Shown here: one piece after another, positions 8,510-16,493 of the stretch
Position numbering within the stretch: position 1 is the first letter of the stretch
Layout of the letters: each line of letters opens with the position of its first letter
Source: Treponema sp.
Lineage (GTDB): Bacteria; Spirochaetota; Spirochaetia; Treponematales; Treponemataceae
NCBI RefSeq assembly: GCF_017430385.1
Contig: NZ_JAFRNB010000039.1
Span: 1 to 64,000, forward strand
DNA length: 64,000 bases
Direction: 5' to 3'
Notes under the pieces: model-generated
Told to the model about the DNA's origin: nothing
Database searches by the model: none
Seen by the model: the letters and a program-made list of their open reading frames with translations, nothing else
Program-made: the position numbers and the translations under genes

Positions 8510-9478
8510 CTAATACAATTCCGGCAAATCTTCCTTTGTAATCAAATTCGGCGAGGAGTACACTTTCTTCACGACTGAGAAATCAGTGTACTGCTCGGTC
8601 AGGCAGAATTCGTGCGACCAAGTCATAAAACTTGCCCAGAAAAGCCCTTCGCCCAGGGCAGAATCCACGTCCAACATGGTTCCGTTTTCCCCAAGGATGA
8701 CGATTTTTTTCTGAGCCGTGACTTTTTCAAGCTCCTTGTACTGGGCGGAAAAACTTGAATTGGCATGGGCAGGCGCGTAAATATCCCGGGAGATTATGTC
8801 AATCACATCGTCGCCTGGGTAACATTCAGGAACATGCGAATTCCACACCCAAATCAGATTGTCAAGATGATGGATTTTCGTAAATCGCTCGTACATAATT
8901 CTGTACAATTTTTTGAGTGCGTCTCCGCCTTTTGCTCCCCACCAGAACCAGTCGCCGTCCCCCTCGTGCAACGGTCTCCATAAAATCGGGATTTTCGCAT
9001 CGCAGAACGGGCGAAGGATTCCAGCCATCGCATCAAGGTCGGAAAGCATCGCATTGTTTTCAGGACTGCCTTCGGTTACGGCCTTGCGGGCATCAAAATC
9101 AGTATTCCGGGCGTAAAAGGATTTTGATCGGCCGCCCAGAGGTGAAAACCAGTGCCAGGTGAATGTGTGCAAGCCTTTTTGAGCCGCCCACTCCCATGCC
9201 TTTTCCAGCGTTCCGTAATTCTGATGGATTTCTTCCATGCACTCCTCGTCTGTGTCCAGATAATTGATGTTGGGGGAATAAGACAAAAGTTCGAAGCCCA
9301 GCAAGGCGGGGCTTTTTCCTGTGAGCTTTTCTATGAAGTGCAGCTCTTCCTGCGCGTGGTTCTGCGTGTGCTGACCGCTTATGATTTTTTTGCCGCTGAT
9401 TTCTGCCAAGTATTTCAGCACATTTTTTACGCAATCCTGAGCGTTGGGATTAGAGGGCTGGCATATTCTTTCAATCAT
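8510..9478 (-). CDS. GH26 beta-mannanase, cytoplasmic form
   Basis: A 322-residue glycoside hydrolase family 26 protein without signal peptide. The acid/base glutamate is E172 in ILWRPLHEGDG and the nucleophile E264 in VILGENGT. The aromatic WFWWG that follows the first motif is shared with the secreted paralogue at 11282-12424. ATG 9478 has AAGGAAG upstream. It is the last gene of the minus-strand mannan operon. Because it lacks an export signal, it probably cleaves imported mannooligosaccharides, although a mannobiose-releasing exo-mode is possible and cannot be decided from sequence. Confidence 0.88.
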   Translation of the reverse strand: MIERICQPSNPNAQDCVKNVLKYLAEISGKKIISGQHTQNHAQEELHFIEKLTGKSPALLGFELLSYSPNINYLDTDEECMEEIHQNYGTLEKAWEWAAQKGLHTFTWHWFSPLGGRSKSFYARNTDFDARKAVTEGSPENNAMLSDLDAMAGILRPFCDAKIPILWRPLHEGDGDWFWWGAKGGDALKKLYRIMYERFTKIHHLDNLIWVWNSHVPECYPGDDVIDIISRDIYAPAHANSSFSAQYKELEKVTAQKKIVILGENGTMLDVDSALGEGLFWASFMTWSHEFCLTEQYTDFSVVKKVYSSPNLITKEDLPELY

Positions 9479-9526
9479 TGGAATCTTCCTTGTTTACTTT
9501 TATTGAGTGACGCTGATTTTCAGGTC

Positions 9527-10180
9527 TCAGAGCCTGATTAAGAATTCCCGGAGCAGGCGGTAGATTCGCTCATGCCCCGCGTCGTTCGGGTGCAGTCCGT
9601 CGGGCGCGTAGCGTTCTTTTAAAAGCGGGACATCGGGCTGTATTCCGCTCAAAGAGTACAGGTCAAGAACTGGTAGTGCGTAAAATGCGGCAACTTCCTT
9701 GATGATTCGCACATAATCAGAAAGAAAGCCGACATTGCGCAAGCCGAAATCGTTCAAAAGATTGTTCTCGCCCTCGCGGTGAAGCGGTGTCATAACCACA
9801 ATCTGCGCGGCGGGATATTTTTTGAGCAGTGCGAGGTACAGGCAATGCAAGGCTCCGTAAAAAGTGCCGTCCGTGCAGTCTGAGGGAGTGCCAATCGGCG
9901 CGTCTCCGTGACCGTAATCGTTCGTGCCGCCAAAGACCACGACAACATCGGCTTTAGACTCCATACCCTCCACGCGGGAGACGAAATGCTGGTCATATTT
10001 TGCTTCTTCGGAAGGATGTTTCTGCCTTGCAATCCGAGTGCCGCCGATTCCGTAGCCCGTGACCTCCGCCCCGTCTCGCGAAGACAGAAGAGACCAGAAA
10101 ATCTTTTCGTTTGAGGAAGTTCCCCAGCCTTCGGTGATGCTGTCACCCAAAAAAAGAATCTTTTTTCCTTTTAATTCCAT
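9527..10180 (-). CDS. SGNH/GDSL-family esterase, possible acetyl-mannan deacetylase
   Basis: A 217-residue SGNH hydrolase beginning MELKGKKILFLGDSITEG. Block I GDSIT carries the nucleophilic serine, GGTND is block III with the glycine/asparagine oxyanion residues, and DGLHPN near the C-terminus carries the catalytic Asp/His pair. The frame is open to 10333, but ATG 10180 is preferred because AAGGCA precedes it and the family begins there. It sits between the lacI gene and GH26 in the mannan operon, so removal of acetyl groups from (galacto)(gluco)mannan oligosaccharides is a reasonable inference. No signal peptide is visible. Confidence 0.82.
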   Translation of the reverse strand: MELKGKKILFLGDSITEGWGTSSNEKIFWSLLSSRDGAEVTGYGIGGTRIARQKHPSEEAKYDQHFVSRVEGMESKADVVVVFGGTNDYGHGDAPIGTPSDCTDGTFYGALHCLYLALLKKYPAAQIVVMTPLHREGENNLLNDFGLRNVGFLSDYVRIIKEVAAFYALPVLDLYSLSGIQPDVPLLKERYAPDGLHPNDAGHERIYRLLREFLIRL

Positions 10181-10211
10181 AATTTGCCTTGTTTTTAATG
10201 AATTTGTTTTC

Positions 10212-11207
10212 CTAGCTTTCAAGAATCTCAATGTCGAAGAGCGACAATGACGGCGGAGTTTCCTTTTCGATGAGCTGGAATAGATTCCGCGCGTCCTGAC
10301 TTCCCATCTGGCGGATTGGCTGGCGGCCCGCAATCACAGGAAACGGAAGAAAATGGAACGGTCGGTACTCGTCAAAGACCGCGATTCCAAAGTGTGACAT
10401 GTCCACGCCCCGCTCTTGAAGCACCTCAAAGACATAGAACGCGAATTCGCCGCCAGCCGCAAGGAAAAGCGCATCAAGATTTGGCTTTTCGTCCAAAAGG
10501 CGGCGGACACTTTCTTTAGTCGCTTCTTCTGAATAGCGCGTGGTGACAATCACATAGTTTTCAAGAGAAGAATCAGCAAGAGCCTTTTTGAAGCCGGCGA
10601 TTCGTTCCTGCGTATACAAAAAGCTCTCAGGACCCGCAATGCAACCGATATGGGAAAAGCCTTTTTCGACAAGCTTTTTTGTGAGCCGAAACGCTCCGTC
10701 TTCGCTCCGAACATCCACGCAGCAATGGCTTGCGAACGATGCCCGCCCTTGAAGCACGAATGGCATATCCGAAGAAGAAAGCATCGTGTAAGCCTGTGCG
10801 TTCAAAAGCTCGGCAGGGATAACAAGACCGTCAACACTCTGCTTGAGGATTGTGTCTTCAAGCGTTTTGAGAGGCTTGTCCGCATTCAGCATAATCAGAA
10901 GCAGATTGTAGTTCCGTTTGGAAGCCTCGTCAGCCACGGCGGCAATAATCACTGACCAATATACACCACTCAGAGTGTAATCGACATCAGCGGGAATAAT
11001 AAGCCCGATTGTCTCTGTTTTTCGCTTGGCGAGCGCACGGGCAGCAAGATTGGGGCGGTAATTCATATCCCCCACCAGCTTCAGGATTTCCTGCCGCTTC
11101 GCCTCGCTCACGCCTTTCTGACCGTTCAAAGCCTTTGAGACCGTGCTTTTAGCGACATTCGCCATTTTTGAAATTTCTGCAATCGTGTAGTTCATAACGC
11201 TTTTCAT
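10212..11207 (-). CDS. LacI-family transcriptional regulator of the mannan locus
   Basis: A 331-residue repressor with an N-terminal helix-turn-helix (TIAEISKMANVAKSTVSKALNG), the hinge region (NYRPNLAARALAKR) and a periplasmic-binding-protein-like ligand domain starting TIGLIIPADVDYT. ATG 11207 is chosen because AAAGGA lies 5 bases upstream. The open frame extends further but into unlikely sequence. A perfect dyad (11243-11259) lies 36 bases upstream, and similar dyads lie at three other promoters of this locus, so it probably autoregulates and controls the whole set. The ligand is likely a mannooligosaccharide, mannobiose or galactose derivative. Confidence 0.9.
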   Translation of the reverse strand: MKSVMNYTIAEISKMANVAKSTVSKALNGQKGVSEAKRQEILKLVGDMNYRPNLAARALAKRKTETIGLIIPADVDYTLSGVYWSVIIAAVADEASKRNYNLLLIMLNADKPLKTLEDTILKQSVDGLVIPAELLNAQAYTMLSSSDMPFVLQGRASFASHCCVDVRSEDGAFRLTKKLVEKGFSHIGCIAGPESFLYTQERIAGFKKALADSSLENYVIVTTRYSEEATKESVRRLLDEKPNLDALFLAAGGEFAFYVFEVLQERGVDMSHFGIAVFDEYRPFHFLPFPVIAGRQPIRQMGSQDARNLFQLIEKETPPSLSLFDIEILES

Positions 11208-11242
11208 TATATTCCTTTTGTTTTCCAAAATCAAGAAACGCA

Positions 11243-11259
11243 AAAGAAACCGTTTCTTT
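11243..11259. promoter_or_regulatory. LacI-family operator upstream of lacI
   Basis: AAAGAAAC-C-GTTTCTTT is a perfect 8+1+8 dyad, one base shorter in the centre than the AAAGAAAnCGnTTTCTTT form at 20074-20091. It lies between the secreted GH26 gene and lacI. No convincing -35/-10 pair was seen right next to it, so it may act within the operon. Confidence 0.7.
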
Positions 11260-11281
11260 AGTCGTTCAGACGACATTCGGA

Positions 11282-12424
11282 CTAATACGCTTTCAAGTCG
11301 GGGAGTTCGTCCAACGTGATGACTTTTTCGCTTTCGTACACTTCCTTGCGGTGCGAAAGTTTGTTGTGTTTCTCCGCGCTCCAAAAGCACTGGCTTTCGT
11401 CAGAAGAATGGTCGTTCCATGTGTTGAAGTACGCCCATTTTCCGCTCATGGCTGAGACATTCGGAATTGTGCCGTTCTCGCCAAGCGCGATGATCTTCTC
11501 GCCGCCGCTCACCCTTTTGAGCATTTCGTACTGTGTGTTTATCGCGTTCAGGTCGTAGTTGTCGTAGGCAACGATGTCCACGAACTCGTCACCGGGATAC
11601 CAGTCCTCGTTCTGCGCGTTCCACACCCAAATCAGGTTGTCCAAGCCCTTTTCCGTTGTGAAATACTTGTACATGAATTTGTAAAGCGCGAGGTAGGCTT
11701 CTTTTCGCTTCGCGCCTTTGCCGTCGCTCGTTCCGATTCCAGCTCCCCACCAGAACCACGCGCCGCCCCAGTCGTCTTTGTTGCCGTACGCCTCGTGGAA
11801 CGGCCGCCACAAAACGGGATAGCCTGCCTCTTTTATCTTTGTGAGTTCAGCCGCGATTTTGTCCATGTCAGACTTGATTTTCGCAAAGTCATCGCTCGAC
11901 TCGTCAAGCCCGCTCTCGCTTTGTGCGCTGTAAGGGATTCTGAATTTCATTTTTTCGGAATTGAATTCGCTTGTCGCTCCGCTCGGGTCGCGCCAGTGCC
12001 AGCAGAATGTGACGATTCCGCCTTTTTTGAGGAATTCAAGTGCCTCTTCGGTCTGTTTTTGCCCCGAGCCGCCAGAAGTCTGCGTATAGTTCATGAAGTC
12101 AAAGCCCGCGAGCGCAGGATATTTTCCCACCGTCTCGTAGACTTTCCCCAGCTGGTCGTAATTGTCATCCCAAGTCAAATCCTGCTGACCTGAAAGGACT
12201 TTCCCGCTCGTCTGACAATCGGCGATGTAGCGCATGAGGCGTTTCGCTGAATCTGATTTATTCTCTGGAATCGTGACTTTTGATTTCTTTTCGGGCATAT
12301 AAGTTTCTCCGTTTTCCGAATTTGTAGAAGATGATGATTCTACATCGTCAGACTGGCAGGAAGAAAAAACAAGGCCGAAAGACAAAAGCGCAGCCGCCAA
12401 AATTACATTCATTTTTCTTTTCAT
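11282..12424 (-). CDS. GH26 beta-mannanase lipoprotein
   Basis: A 380-residue mannanase with a lipoprotein signal: MKRKMN, a hydrophobic stretch, then a relaxed spirochaetal lipobox ending FSSC with the modified cysteine C23. A serine-rich linker follows. The acid/base E211 lies in LWRPFHEAYG and the nucleophile E316 in IIALGENGT. ATG 12424 is chosen over 12439 because AAGGA lies about 7 bases before it. It is probably surface or periplasm anchored and makes the first cuts in mannan. It is part of the operon 16199 to 8510 and is a paralogue of the cytoplasmic GH26 at 8510-9478. Confidence 0.9.
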   Translation of the reverse strand: MKRKMNVILAAALLSFGLVFSSCQSDDVESSSSTNSENGETYMPEKKSKVTIPENKSDSAKRLMRYIADCQTSGKVLSGQQDLTWDDNYDQLGKVYETVGKYPALAGFDFMNYTQTSGGSGQKQTEEALEFLKKGGIVTFCWHWRDPSGATSEFNSEKMKFRIPYSAQSESGLDESSDDFAKIKSDMDKIAAELTKIKEAGYPVLWRPFHEAYGNKDDWGGAWFWWGAGIGTSDGKGAKRKEAYLALYKFMYKYFTTEKGLDNLIWVWNAQNEDWYPGDEFVDIVAYDNYDLNAINTQYEMLKRVSGGEKIIALGENGTIPNVSAMSGKWAYFNTWNDHSSDESQCFWSAEKHNKLSHRKEVYESEKVITLDELPDLKAY

Positions 12425-12535
12425 AGCGTTTTCCTTCATATATATAAGATTTTCAAAAAAGGGGAAACTAGCCGAATCTCGCTGCAAAATCCGACCCGTT
12501 CCCCCACACATCAAAAAGGAGGAGGAGGCATCCCC

Positions 12536-14218
12536 TTACAACCGCACATCAAACCGGCAGGTCAGGCAGCCTTTGTCAAGCTCGTTGTCCTTTCCTTCCA
12601 AATCCCAAAGCACATCCGCTCGTTCGTAACGCAAATCTATGTTGAAGCGGGCGCACGGATTTACGGTTACGCCTACGCGGCTGTCAAAATCATATTCACG
12701 CGTGAGATAGCCATCGCCGTCTCGCTGCTGAATCAAGCGACCGAAGATGTACGGCTTGACCGCCATTGTCTTTCGCTTCGCAACAGGCACATTGATAAGA
12801 TATTCGAGCTGACCCGCGATGAAGAACGCGCTGTCTTTTTTCCAATCTTTGTCTTTCGCGCCGTCAAATTTGTCGTCTTTGTCTCCCGTGCGGAACAGAT
12901 TCACCATCTCGAACTCGAAGAATCCGCCGAGATTCGGGATGAGCGCGTCCGCGTCAGGCTTTTCGTACACCGAGAAGACGAGATTCGCGATACCGTTCTG
13001 GTCTGAGTTCATGCCGAGCGACACGCCCACGGGGAACTGCCTGCCCCAGTAATCCAGCGTATTGTTGTTGTACTTGAAATCCTTGCCGCGCCAGTAATAA
13101 GCGATTCCCAAGCCGCCCTCAAACTGACTGTCGCTCTCGTCCTTCTTGTTGTTGAATGCCTTTTCGTCAGCTTTAAGATAGCGGAAGTCAAAGCCAGCAT
13201 AGGGAGAAAGAGTGCCTTTTTCAAGGTCAAAGTCATATTCCACGCCGATGCCGCCCGTGTAGATGTCATAAGGAATCTGATCAGAGCTGTCGCCGTAGAT
13301 TGAAGAAGCGGCGGCTTGGTCGTCAGCCTTTTTCTTGAAATTCATAGTGGCGAGTACATCAGCATTGGCTTTCAAATTCTCGGCCGGCAAGAATTCGGTG
13401 TCCAGCTGGAAAACAGCCTTGTTCTCCGCGTTGAGCTTTTGGTATGCCTTGCCCTGCTTGATGTTCTTGGGGGCTTCGTCGCTGATTGCAATCCATGAGC
13501 CTGGAGTTCCCGCAGAAAGAGTCGCGTTCCACTTGTCGTAACGCACTCCCGCAGAAATCACGCCCGTGATTCCGTAGTTCCCGCGCCCGAGATAGTTGTT
13601 CGAGTCTCTGATTCCGTTGTAGTACAAGATTCCCACATTGTCGTCCTTCGCGCTGTCAAAAATACGGAAATTCGTAAAGTCATCGAAAAGAGATTTCAAG
13701 CTCGCGTTGTCAAAGCCAATCGGGCAGCCGTTCTCGTAGTCGTATTTGTAGAAATTCAGGAAAAGATTCCGCCATTTTACTTCCGAAACGATTCGGTCGT
13801 ACACAAAATAATTCGTGTCACTGTCATCGGGTGCGCCAGGCTTTTCGCGCCAGCCAGTTGTTTTTCTGACGTCGTCGCTGCCCTTGAAGTCGCTCTGCGT
13901 GTTATTGTCCTCGTAAGTTTTCTTTTCGTTGTAGAATTTGAAGGCGTATTTCAAGCCCTCGATTCTCACCGAAGCCGAAAGTGCGTCTCCCTTGCTCTCC
14001 TCCACCCCGCGCGTAGCATACGGAAGAAATTCCCACCAAACTTGCGCCTGGTCAATCGTTGACTCCATGCCGAAGATTTTTTCCTGAAGGTTGTAGCCAA
14101 GCGTTGTATGCGTTTTAAGGTCAAACCATGCGTTCGTCTTGATGTCCTCAGTGTCAGCGGCAAGGGAAGAAAGAGCCAATGCCGCAATAGTCGCGCCTGC
14201 GATAAATCTTTTTTTCAT
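12536..14218 (-). CDS. Putative outer-membrane beta-barrel protein of the mannan locus
   Basis: A 560-residue protein with a typical signal peptide (MKKRFIAGATIAALALSSLAA) followed by long alternating polar/aromatic stretches such as KWRNLFLNFYKYDY, GITGVISAGVRYDKWNATLSAG and FNIDLRYERADVLWD. These read as amphipathic beta strands, including a run of strands near the C-terminus. No known enzymatic motif is seen. AAAGGAG precedes ATG 14218 at good distance. Its place between the carbohydrate-binding lipoproteins and the mannanase suggests a porin or surface protein for mannooligosaccharides. That function is inferred from context. The last residue is leucine, not the usual aromatic. Confidence 0.7.
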   Translation of the reverse strand: MKKRFIAGATIAALALSSLAADTEDIKTNAWFDLKTHTTLGYNLQEKIFGMESTIDQAQVWWEFLPYATRGVEESKGDALSASVRIEGLKYAFKFYNEKKTYEDNNTQSDFKGSDDVRKTTGWREKPGAPDDSDTNYFVYDRIVSEVKWRNLFLNFYKYDYENGCPIGFDNASLKSLFDDFTNFRIFDSAKDDNVGILYYNGIRDSNNYLGRGNYGITGVISAGVRYDKWNATLSAGTPGSWIAISDEAPKNIKQGKAYQKLNAENKAVFQLDTEFLPAENLKANADVLATMNFKKKADDQAAASSIYGDSSDQIPYDIYTGGIGVEYDFDLEKGTLSPYAGFDFRYLKADEKAFNNKKDESDSQFEGGLGIAYYWRGKDFKYNNNTLDYWGRQFPVGVSLGMNSDQNGIANLVFSVYEKPDADALIPNLGGFFEFEMVNLFRTGDKDDKFDGAKDKDWKKDSAFFIAGQLEYLINVPVAKRKTMAVKPYIFGRLIQQRDGDGYLTREYDFDSRVGVTVNPCARFNIDLRYERADVLWDLEGKDNELDKGCLTCRFDVRL

Positions 14219-14250
14219 ATCTTACTCCTTTAAAGCCTTGGCGGCAGCCG

Positions 14251-14335
14251 TGCGCCATGGATGGCGCAGATTGCAATTGCTGGCTTTAGACGGCAATTGC
14301 TGTGATAAAAATTACATGGAAGTAATTTTTATCAC
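14251..14335. repeat. Cluster of three inverted repeats between operon genes
   Basis: In a 136-base gap there are TGCGCCA/TGGCGCA (14251-14257, 14262-14268), two copies of the self-complementary GCAATTGC (14273-14280 and 14293-14300), and a perfect 14-bp dyad with 6-base loop (14302-14315, 14322-14335; arms start GTGATAAAA). They lie just upstream of the beta-barrel gene and could block exonucleases or set relative expression. Confidence 0.7.
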
Positions 14336-14354
14336 GCCTCCTCGATTTTTGAAT

Positions 14355-14981
14355 TTAGTTGGCATAAGTCGTAACTTTGCCTTTTCCGTCATTGCCAAGA
14401 TAATCCTCAACATTGCTCGCATCGATTTTGAGCGTGGTGTCGTCGGAATAGGTGATTACAAAATCCTTCACCGCGAATGCAACAGACTCTGAGCCGATTT
14501 TGCCTTTCTTATACCAAGTAATTCCGCCACCAGAACAGCCAGTCACATCTGCTTCAAATTCAGGCTCATAGGTGATTTTGCCCCAACTGTCTTTTGCATT
14601 GTTCGCGCCGCCATTATCTGCCCATCCCCAAGCGTTTGAAGCGGTCGCTGGCTTGCAGTAAGCTTTGAGCCACCACTCTTCTGTTCCCACGACCGAGACT
14701 TCAATCTTTTTGATTTTTGTACCATTTTCTTTGTCATAGCCGATTTTTGGTTTGTTCTCGGTTACGTCACCAACATCAGAAGCGTCCTGAACATTGATAA
14801 AGAAATCCGCGTCCGAATAAGCAGATTTCAAAGTCTGGACGGCGGCAGGGAGTTTCATTTTTTCAAGCTCGCCCTTCAATTTCTCAACCTCGTCCTGCAA
14901 GTTGCTCATCGTCTGCTCATTCTCGTCAACGACTTTGTTCTCGTTTTTCTGGATTTTCGCGTAGACATTGTTTCCGCCCAA
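14355..14981 (-). CDS. Carbohydrate-binding-type lipoprotein, C-terminal part after frameshift
   Basis: The frame continues the lipoprotein gene at 14906-15517 after a one-base shift near 14985. It starts with a short coiled coil (KNENKVVDENEQTMSNLQDEV then KLKGELEKMKL) and then repeats the same domain type seen in the first half: SDADFFINVQD, an aromatic-rich centre (EEWWLKAYCKP, NAWGWADNGG) and a closing FAVKDFVITYSDDTTLKIDAS. The closing element parallels FGIKDFKVTTSSGTKTITAS in the upstream half. Adding one T to the minus-strand CTTTC tract (plus-strand AAA at 14983-14985) would join both halves into one protein of about 387 residues. No independent ribosome binding site is seen. Confidence 0.7.
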   Translation of the reverse strand: MGGNNVYAKIQKNENKVVDENEQTMSNLQDEVEKLKGELEKMKLPAAVQTLKSAYSDADFFINVQDASDVGDVTENKPKIGYDKENGTKIKKIEVSVVGTEEWWLKAYCKPATASNAWGWADNGGANNAKDSWGKITYEPEFEADVTGCSGGGITWYKKGKIGSESVAFAVKDFVITYSDDTTLKIDASNVEDYLGNDGKGKVTTYAN

Positions 14982-15517
14982 GAAAGGTCGCAGTTTTTGT
15001 CCAAATCAGAGGCCGTAATCGTTTTTGTGCCTGATGAGGTCGTCACTTTGAAATCTTTTATGCCGAACACATAGATTCCTTCTGCGGTACTGTCATAAAC
15101 TTGAACTCCCGCGCCTTTGTGAGCGGCAGAATCGCTTGAAGTGACCGTCACCCATTTGCCCGCCTCGGTGTCAATCGCGTCAGTTCCTTGCTTCCACCCC
15201 TCGTTCAAGAATGGCTGAAGGACATTTATCTTCTTGCTTGAAATGACTTTGAGGCTCACGGCAGTAATGTTAGCCTCGTCCGCCGTGTACATCACCGGGA
15301 ATTTGAATCCGCCCGCACCGCACTTTGCCACCACGAAGAATTCCGCGCTTTTCCATGTGTCAGATTCAGTTACCGCCCTTACGGCTTCATTCTGCTCCGC
15401 GACAAGAGCGGCTTCCCCGAAGTCCTCATCGTCCTTGTAAGAATCGCATCCTGTGGCAAGCGCGAGCAAAAGCCCTGCGATTCCCAAAAAAGACGCGTAT
15501 TTTGCGATTTTTTTCAT
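14906..15517 (-). CDS. Carbohydrate-binding-type lipoprotein, N-terminal part before frameshift
   Basis: ATG 15517 has AGGAG upstream. The protein has a lipobox LATGC (C24) and a beta-rich domain with aromatic residues (KSAEFFVVAKCGAGGFKF, GIYVFGIKDFKVTT). Beyond about residue 180 the frame turns into an arginine/threonine-rich tail, which is what an out-of-frame reading looks like, and the real continuation is in the frame of 14355-14981. The duplicated domain with a coiled-coil linker and exposed tryptophans suggests a surface mannan-binding protein. The family is not recognised, so sugar binding is inferred from context. Confidence 0.7.
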   Translation of the reverse strand: MKKIAKYASFLGIAGLLLALATGCDSYKDDEDFGEAALVAEQNEAVRAVTESDTWKSAEFFVVAKCGAGGFKFPVMYTADEANITAVSLKVISSKKINVLQPFLNEGWKQGTDAIDTEAGKWVTVTSSDSAAHKGAGVQVYDSTAEGIYVFGIKDFKVTTSSGTKTITASDLDKNCDLSWAETMSTRKSRKTRTKSLTRMSRR

Positions 15518-15541
15518 AATTGTTCTCCTATTTTTTGATAG

Positions 15542-15562
15542 ATTCCGAAATAAATTCGGAAT
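15542..15562. repeat. Small palindromic element
   Basis: ATTCCGAA - ATAAA - TTCGGAAT is a perfect 8-bp dyad in the gap between two operon genes. The pattern (attccgaa...ttcggaatgac) is a familiar short dispersed palindrome in many gut bacteria, recalled and not searched. It is translated as VIPNLFRNLSKNR in the upstream extension of the lipoprotein frame. Confidence 0.5.
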
Positions 15563-15590
15563 GACATCCTTCGCATTTGGAATATCAGTC

Positions 15591-16199
15591 TTATTCGACA
15601 ATCATCTGAATGTTGTCGATGTAAGCGAATGATTCCTTCACGCCCTCGGGAATGAAGAATTTGACTGCCACGCGGCGCAAATCGTCCGAGTTTTCAAGGT
15701 CGGAAGAATACTGCCAGCTTGACGAAGCCGCCTTCAAACTCCCCTCGTACAATTCCATGCGGACAGTTTTCTTTTCGCCTGGCGCAATGTCCACTTCCTT
15801 GCTCTCGAACCAATCCCAGCCGCTGCCCGTGGTGAGGGCGAGTGCAACCTGAATCTTGCTGTTCGTGGGGTTGTAGACCTCAAATGAAATCGCGTCATAC
15901 GGTGAAATGTCCGTGTAAGCCATTTTTTCCGTGAAGAATGTCGCGCTTTCTTTTGATTTGCCAGCCGTCGGCTCAAACGAGCATTTGAGACTCTGCTTGC
16001 CGTCGCTCGCCCAGTCCGAGCTTGCGGCAACAGCGGTGCTTTTGTCGCCGTCGCCCCAGTTTGTCTTTACGGCAGTCCAGCTGCCCGCTCCTTTCTCGAA
16101 GCTTTCAAGCTTGTCCACTTTTGGCTTTGCGTTTGCGACCATCGCCGTGAGCATGAGAGCCATGGCGGAGAGCGCAAACTTTTTGAATCTGTTGTCCAT
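15591..16199 (-). CDS. Secreted carbohydrate-binding-like protein
   Basis: A 202-residue protein with a signal peptide ending near VANA/KPKV. The mature part reads as one jelly-roll: FEKGAGSWTAVKTNWGDGD at the start, KQSLKCSFEPTAG, YDAISFEVYNPTNSKIQVALAL, and a final YIDNIQMIVE, which is the usual last strand of CBM families 27/11/30-like modules. It is the first gene behind the regulated minus-strand promoter. A free-standing mannan-binding module is inferred. AAGGAGG lies directly upstream of ATG 16199. Confidence 0.75.
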   Translation of the reverse strand: MDNRFKKFALSAMALMLTAMVANAKPKVDKLESFEKGAGSWTAVKTNWGDGDKSTAVAASSDWASDGKQSLKCSFEPTAGKSKESATFFTEKMAYTDISPYDAISFEVYNPTNSKIQVALALTTGSGWDWFESKEVDIAPGEKKTVRMELYEGSLKAASSSWQYSSDLENSDDLRRVAVKFFIPEGVKESFAYIDNIQMIVE

Positions 16200-16235
16200 C
16201 GTTTCCTCCTTATGAAACTTTATACAAGAAACTTT

Positions 16236-16292
16236 ACGAAACCGTTTTCTTTATCTAAGAACACTGATACACCCGCTTTTCTGATTTGTCAA
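16236..16292 (-). promoter_or_regulatory. Promoter and LacI-type operator of the minus-strand mannan operon
   Basis: On the minus strand TTGACA (16287-16292) and TATCAG (16264-16269) are 17 bases apart. The dyad core GAAACCGTTTTC (16238-16249) lies just downstream of the predicted start near 16257, followed in plus orientation by TTTATCTAAG, a tail shared with the site at 16438-16460. The geometry predicts repression by the LacI protein encoded at 10212-11207. Confidence 0.72.
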
Positions 16293-16403
16293 ATGAAATT
16301 TTGCGATTTTCGCTTATTTTTACTGATTTTTCGTATTTTTACGTCTGAAAAATACAGTTTTATGTCAATTTTATAGAAAAATGATTTTTTATGAAATTTT
16401 TTC

Positions 16404-16455
16404 TTGACAATGCATAAGAGCAGTTCTATTATACAAGAGAAACCGATTTTCTTTA
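16404..16455 (+). promoter_or_regulatory. Promoter and LacI-type operator of the binding-protein / alpha-galactosidase operon
   Basis: TTGACA (16404-16409), a 17-base spacer and TATTAT (16427-16432) form a near-consensus promoter with predicted start near 16439. The operator GAAACCGATTTTCTTTATC begins at 16439. It has one extra base relative to the sites at 16238 and 20077. This promoter and that at 16264-16292 diverge from a shared 290-base regulatory region. Confidence 0.75.
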
Positions 16456-16493
16456 TCTAAGCAATTCGTTTTTCAAAACCCAAGGAGACTATT

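Noticed and set aside
14977-14995. Programmed -1 ribosomal frameshifting in the lipoprotein gene
   Set aside because: The junction does not fit the X-XXY-YYZ slippery pattern well, and two other genes here show the same kind of one-base homopolymer loss.
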